Assembly (NCBI GenBank): GCA_964607705.1
Contig: CAZSLI010000039.1
Location: 1-6,201, forward strand
Direction: 5' to 3'
From: CAZSLI01 sp964607705
GTDB lineage: Bacteria; Actinomycetota; Coriobacteriia; Anaerosomatales; PHET01
DNA: 6,201 nucleotides
Below are positions 1-4,486 of the stretch, one piece after another. Every line of letters begins with the position of its first letter. Position 1 is the stretch's first letter. Below the pieces are notes generated by a model, which had not been told where the DNA came from, did no database searches, and saw only the letters and a list, made by a program, of their open reading frames with translations. The position numbers were made by a program, and so were the translations under genes.

Positions 1-1076
1 TGTTCAACTCATTCGGCAATATTTTCAGATTAAGCAGCTTCGGCGAATCTCATGGTAAAGGAATTGGCGGAGTTATTGACGGCTTTCCGTCAGGAATTAA
101 AATTGATCTGGACTTTGTTCAAAAAGAACTAGACAGACGTAGACCCGGACAATCAAAGATTACAACCGACCGTGATGAATCAGATAAAGTTGAGTTTTTA
201 TCGGGTATCTTTCAGGGAAAGTCCACGGGGAGTCCTATCGGCTTTATTGTTTGGAATAAAAACCAGCAATCAAAAGATTACGAAAACATAAAAAATATAT
301 TTCGTCCATCGCATGCTGACTATACTTATCAGCTAAAATATGGAATTCGCGACTATCGTGGCGGTGGCCGTTCTTCTGCCCGTGAAACAATATCCCGTGT
401 GGTGGCAGGCGCATTAGCCAAGATGGCTTTACATCAGATTGGAATAAGTATCACTGCCTACACATCACAAGTAGGATATATTCGCCTGGATGAAGATTAT
501 AGCAAGTATGATTTTTCAAAAATAGAAGATACACCAGCTCGTTGCCCCGATCCGGAAAAGGCAAAAGAAATGGTAGACTATATCTCTCAGATAAAAGAAG
601 AGGGAGATACCATAGGCGGAGTAGTAACTTGCGTAATAAAAGGATGTCCTATTGGTCTTGGACAACCGGTTTTTGGAAAATTACACGCAGCGCTTGGGAA
701 TGCAATGATGAGCATTAATGCTGCAAAAGCATTTGAATATGGTGACGGTTTTAAAGGATTGAAGCAAAAAGGTTCTGAACAAAACGACGTATTCTATAAC
801 CACGATGGCGTAATTGAAACCAGAACAAATCATTCCGGTGGTATTCAGGGAGGAATAAGCAATGGTGAAGATATCTATTTCCGGGTTGCTTTCAAACCGG
901 TTGCTACTATTCTGATGGAACAGCATACAGTAAACATTGATGGAGTTGATACAACAATGAAAGCAAAAGGAAGACATGATCCATGTGTTCTGCCACGTGC
1001 TGTACCTATTGTGGAAGCAATGGCGGCAATGACAATTCTTGATTATTATCTGGTTGACAAAACAACTCAACTTTAG
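1..1076 (+). CDS. aroC: Chorismate synthase (5' end lacks one base)
   Basis: Catalyses the last step of the shikimate pathway in the cytoplasm: 5-enolpyruvylshikimate-3-phosphate to chorismate, using reduced FMN. The reading frame is open from the first base. The window begins with TG followed by TTC AAC TCA, so the start codon's first base is just outside and the protein begins (M)FNSFGNIFRLSSFGESHG. Full length would be 358 residues, normal for the Bacteroides form. All three family signatures are visible: GESHGKGIGG near residues 15-24 with the conserved His18; SHAD with conserved His105 followed by YGIRDYRGGGRSSARET at about 113-129; and RHDPCVLPRAVP at about 325-336 near the C-terminus. 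The SGGIQGGISNGEDI stretch at about 279-292 also fits the family. An in-frame GTG at 399 is internal and not the start. The gene ends with TAG. The dipeptidase gene follows after 23 bases on the same strand. No truncation or frameshift is seen. Confidence 0.98.
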   Translation, partial: FNSFGNIFRLSSFGESHGKGIGGVIDGFPSGIKIDLDFVQKELDRRRPGQSKITTDRDESDKVEFLSGIFQGKSTGSPIGFIVWNKNQQSKDYENIKNIFRPSHADYTYQLKYGIRDYRGGGRSSARETISRVVAGALAKMALHQIGISITAYTSQVGYIRLDEDYSKYDFSKIEDTPARCPDPEKAKEMVDYISQIKEEGDTIGGVVTCVIKGCPIGLGQPVFGKLHAALGNAMMSINAAKAFEYGDGFKGLKQKGSEQNDVFYNHDGVIETRTNHSGGIQGGISNGEDIYFRVAFKPVATILMEQHTVNIDGVDTTMKAKGRHDPCVLPRAVPIVEAMAAMTILDYYLVDKTTQL

Positions 1077-1099
1077 TATATATAAGGCATAATTTAATA

Positions 1100-2467
1100 A
1101 TGAAACATATACAATCTTACATCGCTTTGCACGAGCAAAGAATGATGAATGAACTTTTCAGTTTAATACGAATTCCTTCCATAAGCGCTTTACCGGAACA
1201 TAAAGATGATATGCTGGCATGTGCACAAAGATGGAAAGAACTATTACTGGAAGCAGGAGCAGACAGAGCACAAGTTATGGCATCTTCGGGAAACCCCATT
1301 GTTTACGGAGAAAAGATTGTGAATCCTGATGCAAAAACGGTACTAGTATATGCTCATTACGACGTTATGCCTGCAGAACCACTGGAAAAGTGGACTAGTT
1401 CCCCATTTGAACCTGAGATACGCGATGGAAAAATATGGGCAAGAGGTGCGGATGACGATAAAGGACAAGCGTTTATTCAGGTAAAAGCTTTCGAATATTT
1501 AGTTAGTCATCAGTTACTGAAAAATAATGTGAAGTTTATTCTCGAGGGTGAAGAAGAAATTGGTTCTCCTAGCCTGGAACAGTTTTGCAAAGATCACAAA
1601 GATTTGTTGAAAGCCGACGTAATACTTGTGTCGGACACAAGTATGCTGGGTGCTGATCTTCCATCGCTCACAACCGGTTTGAGAGGATTGGCTTACTGGG
1701 AAATAGAAGTAACTGGTCCTAACCGCGACCTTCACTCGGGCCATTTTGGCGGTGCTGTAGCTAATCCAATCAATATTCTTTGTGGGATGCTAAGTAAGGT
1801 TATCGACGAAAATGGACGGATTACCATTCCTCACTTTTATGATGATGTAGAAGCTGTGCCCGATGCCGAAAGAGCCATGATTGCACAAATACCTTTCGAC
1901 GAAGAAAAATACAAGAAGTCCATCGATGTAAAAGAGTTGGCAGGGGAAACTGGTTATTCTACATTGGAACGTAACAGTTGTCGCCCATCATTCGATGTAT
2001 GTGGCATCTGGGGCGGATATACCGGTGAAGGATCGAAAACAGTTTTGCCATCAAAAGCTTATGCAAAAGTATCTTGCAGACTGGTTCCTCATCAAGATCA
2101 TCATACTATAAGTGAGTTATTTAAGGACTATATAGAGCAAACTGCTCCGGAAACAGTAAAAGTTAAAGTTACTCCTATGCATGGTGGTCAGGGCTATGTA
2201 TGTCCTATCTCCCACCCTGCATATCGTGCAGCCGAGAAGGGTTTTGAAATAGCATTCGGAAAGAAACCACTTGCTGTTCGTCGCGGAGGAAGCATCCCTA
2301 TCATCTCTACTTTTGAAGAAGTTCTGGGTATCAAAACCATATTAATGGGCTTTGGAGTTGAAGACAATGCTATACATTCTCCAAATGAGAGTTTCTCATT
2401 GGATATATTCCGAAAAGGAATTGAAGCTGTTGCCGAATTCCATTTAGCATATTCAAAAATAATCTAA
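1100..2467 (+). CDS. M20-family metallodipeptidase (carnosinase/PepV-like)
   Basis: Predicted cytoplasmic di-zinc aminoacyl dipeptidase of peptidase family M20, 455 residues, with no signal peptide or membrane segment. The expected catalytic set is present: AHYDVMP with metal ligand His86 and Asp88; GADDDKGQ with bridging ligand Asp119; EGEEEIGS with catalytic base Glu152 and ligand Glu153; SDTS with ligand Asp179; and the C-terminal NAIHSPNE with ligand His426. DLHSGHFGG (His212) marks the inserted dimerisation (lid) domain at about 190-360, whose histidine reaches the partner's active site in CNDP-type enzymes. Length and the DDK form of the second motif favour the CNDP dipeptidase branch over ArgE or DapE, which are shorter. 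The exact substrate cannot be read from sequence. The start is the first ATG giving the normal family N-terminus. A weak AAGG lies 12 bases upstream (1084-1087), so initiation does not rely on a strong Shine-Dalgarno. The short gap to aroC suggests possible co-transcription without an obvious metabolic link. Confidence 0.93.
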   Translation: MKHIQSYIALHEQRMMNELFSLIRIPSISALPEHKDDMLACAQRWKELLLEAGADRAQVMASSGNPIVYGEKIVNPDAKTVLVYAHYDVMPAEPLEKWTSSPFEPEIRDGKIWARGADDDKGQAFIQVKAFEYLVSHQLLKNNVKFILEGEEEIGSPSLEQFCKDHKDLLKADVILVSDTSMLGADLPSLTTGLRGLAYWEIEVTGPNRDLHSGHFGGAVANPINILCGMLSKVIDENGRITIPHFYDDVEAVPDAERAMIAQIPFDEEKYKKSIDVKELAGETGYSTLERNSCRPSFDVCGIWGGYTGEGSKTVLPSKAYAKVSCRLVPHQDHHTISELFKDYIEQTAPETVKVKVTPMHGGQGYVCPISHPAYRAAEKGFEIAFGKKPLAVRRGGSIPIISTFEEVLGIKTILMGFGVEDNAIHSPNESFSLDIFRKGIEAVAEFHLAYSKII

Positions 2468-2498
2468 TCACTTAAAATAGTGATAAAAAAGACTATTT
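2467..2498 (+). terminator. Two overlapping weak hairpins after the dipeptidase stop
   Basis: ATCACT (2467-2472) pairs with AGTGAT (2479-2484) around a 6-base loop, starting on the last base of the stop codon. A second possible stem pairs AAATAGT (2475-2481) with ACTATTT (2492-2498). The stems share bases and cannot form together. Neither is GC-rich, and the first is followed by an A run, not a T run. A classical intrinsic terminator is therefore not supported, but the position after the last housekeeping gene is where transcription should end. Confidence 0.3.
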
Positions 2499-2585
2499 AC
2501 CAACAACTCTTTATATTTTATACCTAACAATAATGAAAATAATCATTTAAACATAAAAGTATACAAAAGACACTTTTTTTTTATT

Positions 2586-2593
2586 TTAATTTG
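2586..2593 (+). promoter_or_regulatory. Possible Bacteroidota -7 promoter element for the sigma gene
   Basis: TTAATTTG matches seven of eight positions of the Bacteroidota -7 consensus TAnnTTTG and lies 46 bases before the sigma-factor start, at the end of an AT-rich stretch with a 9-base T run (2574-2582). No TTTG-like -33 element is visible at the expected distance upstream. A second 7/8 match, TATATTTT at 2512-2519, also lacks one. The surrounding 172-base gap is the natural place for the promoter of the signalling operon, but the element itself is weakly supported. Confidence 0.22.
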
Positions 2594-2639
2594 CAAAACG
2601 GTACAAATATCAATCAATTTAAAGCATAGTTCTGCATAA

Positions 2640-3197
2640 ATGAAGCAAAAGAAGGAGTCATTTCTGGAAAATCTCAACAAGCGTCATATTAGTGCATATA
2701 AGCATTTATATGAGAATTATTATAAAGCGCTTGTTGTCTATGCTATGGACTTAGTTTCCCAGAAGGAGATTGCTGAAGATATTGTACAGGATTTATTTGT
2801 CTCTATCTGGGAAAAAGAAATGGTATTTATTTCTTTGGCTGCATTTAAATCTTTTCTTTATAGATCAGTAAGAAATGCATCATTAAATCATATAAAGCAT
2901 ATAGATGTTGAAGAAAAGTATGTACTATCGCTTCAGCAAAACAACGAGCCAGAATTTGATCCGGAAGTTGAAGAAGAAGAAATTTACCGACTGTTATTTT
3001 CTACCATAGAAAAATTACCTCCACGATGCCACGAGATATTTGAAATGCATTTAAAAGGAAAGAAAAATGATGAGATAGCAGAGACTCTGAATATATCTCT
3101 GGAGACTGTAAAAACTCAAAAGAAAAGAGCTATCAAATTTATCAGAGAGAATATATCTCCATTTTATTTTCTACTACTTTTGCCTGACATATTGTAA
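2640..3197 (+). CDS. ECF RNA polymerase sigma factor (Bacteroidota FecI-like)
   Basis: Sigma-70 family extracytoplasmic-function factor of 185 residues, of the type greatly expanded in Bacteroides. It would direct RNA polymerase to a small set of target promoters once freed from its anti-sigma partner. Region 2 spans about residues 13-85: YKHLYENYYKALVVYA, then the typical core-binding stretch AEDIVQDLFVSIWEK (45-59), then FLYRSVRNASLNHIKH (72-87) corresponding to the -10 recognition part. An acidic linker (about 103-114, rich in Glu) precedes region 4. Region 4 contains IEKLPPRCHEIFEMHLKG and a helix-turn-helix NDEIAETLNISLETVKTQKKRA (about 143-164), the -35 binding part. The C-terminus is hydrophobic (FYFLLLLP), as is common in this group. 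No region 3 or extra C-terminal domain is seen. An in-frame TAA lies immediately before the ATG, which fixes the start. The anti-sigma gene follows after 98 bases, which supports the pairing. The regulon is not visible, but autoregulation and control of the downstream receptor are the usual arrangement. Confidence 0.95.
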   Translation: MKQKKESFLENLNKRHISAYKHLYENYYKALVVYAMDLVSQKEIAEDIVQDLFVSIWEKEMVFISLAAFKSFLYRSVRNASLNHIKHIDVEEKYVLSLQQNNEPEFDPEVEEEEIYRLLFSTIEKLPPRCHEIFEMHLKGKKNDEIAETLNISLETVKTQKKRAIKFIRENISPFYFLLLLPDIL

Positions 3198-3259
3198 GCA
3201 AATCCACCTATTTCTAATTTTTATTGTTTTTTTTCATCTTCCTTGTACCTCTTTTTGAG

Positions 3260-3290
3260 CACCATGTTGTTTTATAATAAACAAATGGTG
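3260..3290 (+). promoter_or_regulatory. Inverted repeat next to the anti-sigma start codon
   Basis: CACCAT (3260-3265) pairs with ATGGTG (3285-3290) and TTGTTT (3267-3272) pairs with AAACAA (3279-3284). This gives a 12-base-pair stem with one bulged G (3266) and the loop TATAAT (3273-3278). The 3' arm ends 5 bases before the ATG of the anti-sigma gene. In RNA it would occupy the ribosome-landing region and could limit anti-sigma translation. In DNA it could be an operator for a dimeric regulator. The structure is read directly; its function is inference. Confidence 0.55.
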
Positions 3291-3295
3291 ATAAT

Positions 3296-4468
3296 ATGGA
3301 TTCAAATCAAAATAAAATAGAAAAATTAATTGTTCTTCATCTCTTGAAAACAATTAATCCGGAAGAGCAGGAAGAACTTAACGACTGGATAAATGCATCT
3401 TCACAAAATAAAGCTTTCTTTGAAAGAATATGTTCCGAAAATACCTTTGAGAAAAAGTACAAACTATACAAGGATGTAGATTCAAACAAAGCATTTCAAA
3501 AATTTATTGAACGAACCGGAAATAAAGAAGAAAAAAAATTTCCAGTTTTAAAGCTGCTTAAATATGCAGCTATCTTATTATTGCCAATAACAATTGCAAC
3601 TTATCTCTTTTTTACTAACTCAGATTTAGAAGATTATAAAAATGAGAGAATCGAGATATTCCCTGGTAAACCGCAAGCCACTCTTATTCTTGGAAACGGA
3701 AAGTTCATCATGCTAAATGCTCATGACAGAAAACAAATAAGAGAAGGTTTATCACTACTTGCAATAAATGCTCCTTCAGGAATATCTTATGAAAAAACAA
3801 AAGACTCTACTTTATATAACCAGGAAAACATTTTAAAAACTTCAAGAGGAGGAGAATACACTGTAAAATTGTCCGATGGTACTGTAGTACATTTAAACTC
3901 TGCCAGCCAACTTAAATATCCTGTAGCTTTTGGAGAAAAATCGAGAACAGTCTACTTAACCGGAGAAGCTTATTTTGATATTGCCAAAGATAAAAAGCGA
4001 CCATTCTACGTAGTAACTAATGATATCCTGATTAAACAATACGGTACATCATTCAATGTAGACTCATATTCACCAGACTTTGTAAAGGTGGTTTTAGTAC
4101 AAGGAAGCATTGGAGTTATTACTCAAAACCCAGAGGCTGAATATCGCCTGAAAGAATCGCAGATGGCTGAATATTGTAAGAAAGATCATACAGTTACAAT
4201 TACTAATGTTGATACATACCCTTATGTAGCATGGAATGAGGGAAGACTAGTTTTTGAAAATAAAAATCTTGGAGATATTATGCAGACTTTATCTTTATGG
4301 TATGATATGAATGTGCATTTTGAAAACAAGAATCTTAAAAATATCCATTTTACAGGTAATCTAAAAAGAGATGCATCAATAGAAGATTTAATAAATGCGA
4401 TAAAATATACAACAGATGTTGATATACAAATAAATGGGAAAGACGTATTAATAAGTAAAAAACCATAA
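3296..4468 (+). CDS. FecR-family anti-sigma factor, inner-membrane
   Basis: Single-pass inner-membrane regulator of 390 residues that should hold the upstream ECF sigma factor inactive and respond to the downstream receptor. The cytoplasmic N-terminal part (about 1-85) is an alpha-helical anti-sigma region with LLKTINPEEQEELNDWI. One membrane segment follows at about 88-107 (LKYAAILLLPITIATYLFF). The periplasmic FecR domain (about 180-275) includes TSRGGEYTVKLSDGT, LTGEAYFDIAKD and YGTSFNV. The C-terminal domain (about 315-388, LVFENKNLGDIMQTLS onward) is the FecR C-terminal DUF4974-type fold, which resembles the STN domain of TonB receptors. The Gly250-Thr251 pair sits in the conserved GTxFxV position where related FecR proteins such as FoxR self-cleave. 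The start is fixed by an in-frame TAA at 3278-3280 with no other start codon between. The receptor gene begins 18 bases after the TAA stop, so the two are almost certainly one transcript. Confidence 0.95.
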   Translation: MDSNQNKIEKLIVLHLLKTINPEEQEELNDWINASSQNKAFFERICSENTFEKKYKLYKDVDSNKAFQKFIERTGNKEEKKFPVLKLLKYAAILLLPITIATYLFFTNSDLEDYKNERIEIFPGKPQATLILGNGKFIMLNAHDRKQIREGLSLLAINAPSGISYEKTKDSTLYNQENILKTSRGGEYTVKLSDGTVVHLNSASQLKYPVAFGEKSRTVYLTGEAYFDIAKDKKRPFYVVTNDILIKQYGTSFNVDSYSPDFVKVVLVQGSIGVITQNPEAEYRLKESQMAEYCKKDHTVTITNVDTYPYVAWNEGRLVFENKNLGDIMQTLSLWYDMNVHFENKNLKNIHFTGNLKRDASIEDLINAIKYTTDVDIQINGKDVLISKKP

Positions 4469-4486
4469 AACTAGAATAATATATAT

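Noticed and set aside
399..401. GTG as the start of a 225-residue protein
   Set aside because: It is an internal valine of chorismate synthase; the frame continues upstream to the window edge with the family's N-terminal signatures.
681..1070. 129-codon open frame on the - strand
   Set aside because: It lies wholly inside aroC, whose frame carries all family signatures. The - strand product is rich in Cys, His and Ile with no recognisable domain.
1117..1299. 60-codon open frame on the - strand
   Set aside because: It is antisense to the N-terminal part of the dipeptidase and has no domain or initiation signal.
1514..1744. 76-codon open frame on the - strand
   Set aside because: It is antisense to the catalytic core of the dipeptidase, whose motifs explain this stretch.
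2532..2547. Short inverted repeat AATGA / TCATT with a 6-base loop
   Set aside because: Five AT-rich base pairs are expected by chance in such AT-rich sequence, and the pairing does not extend outward.
3198..3234. Possible intrinsic terminator after the sigma gene, ending in eight T
   Set aside because: No stem of any length pairs just upstream of the T run.
3243..3278. Apparent sigma-70 style promoter: TTGTAC or TTGAGC followed by TATAAT
   Set aside because: The spacings are 24 and 12 bases, not about 17, and Bacteroidota primary promoters do not use TATAAT. The TATAAT is better explained as the loop of the inverted repeat.
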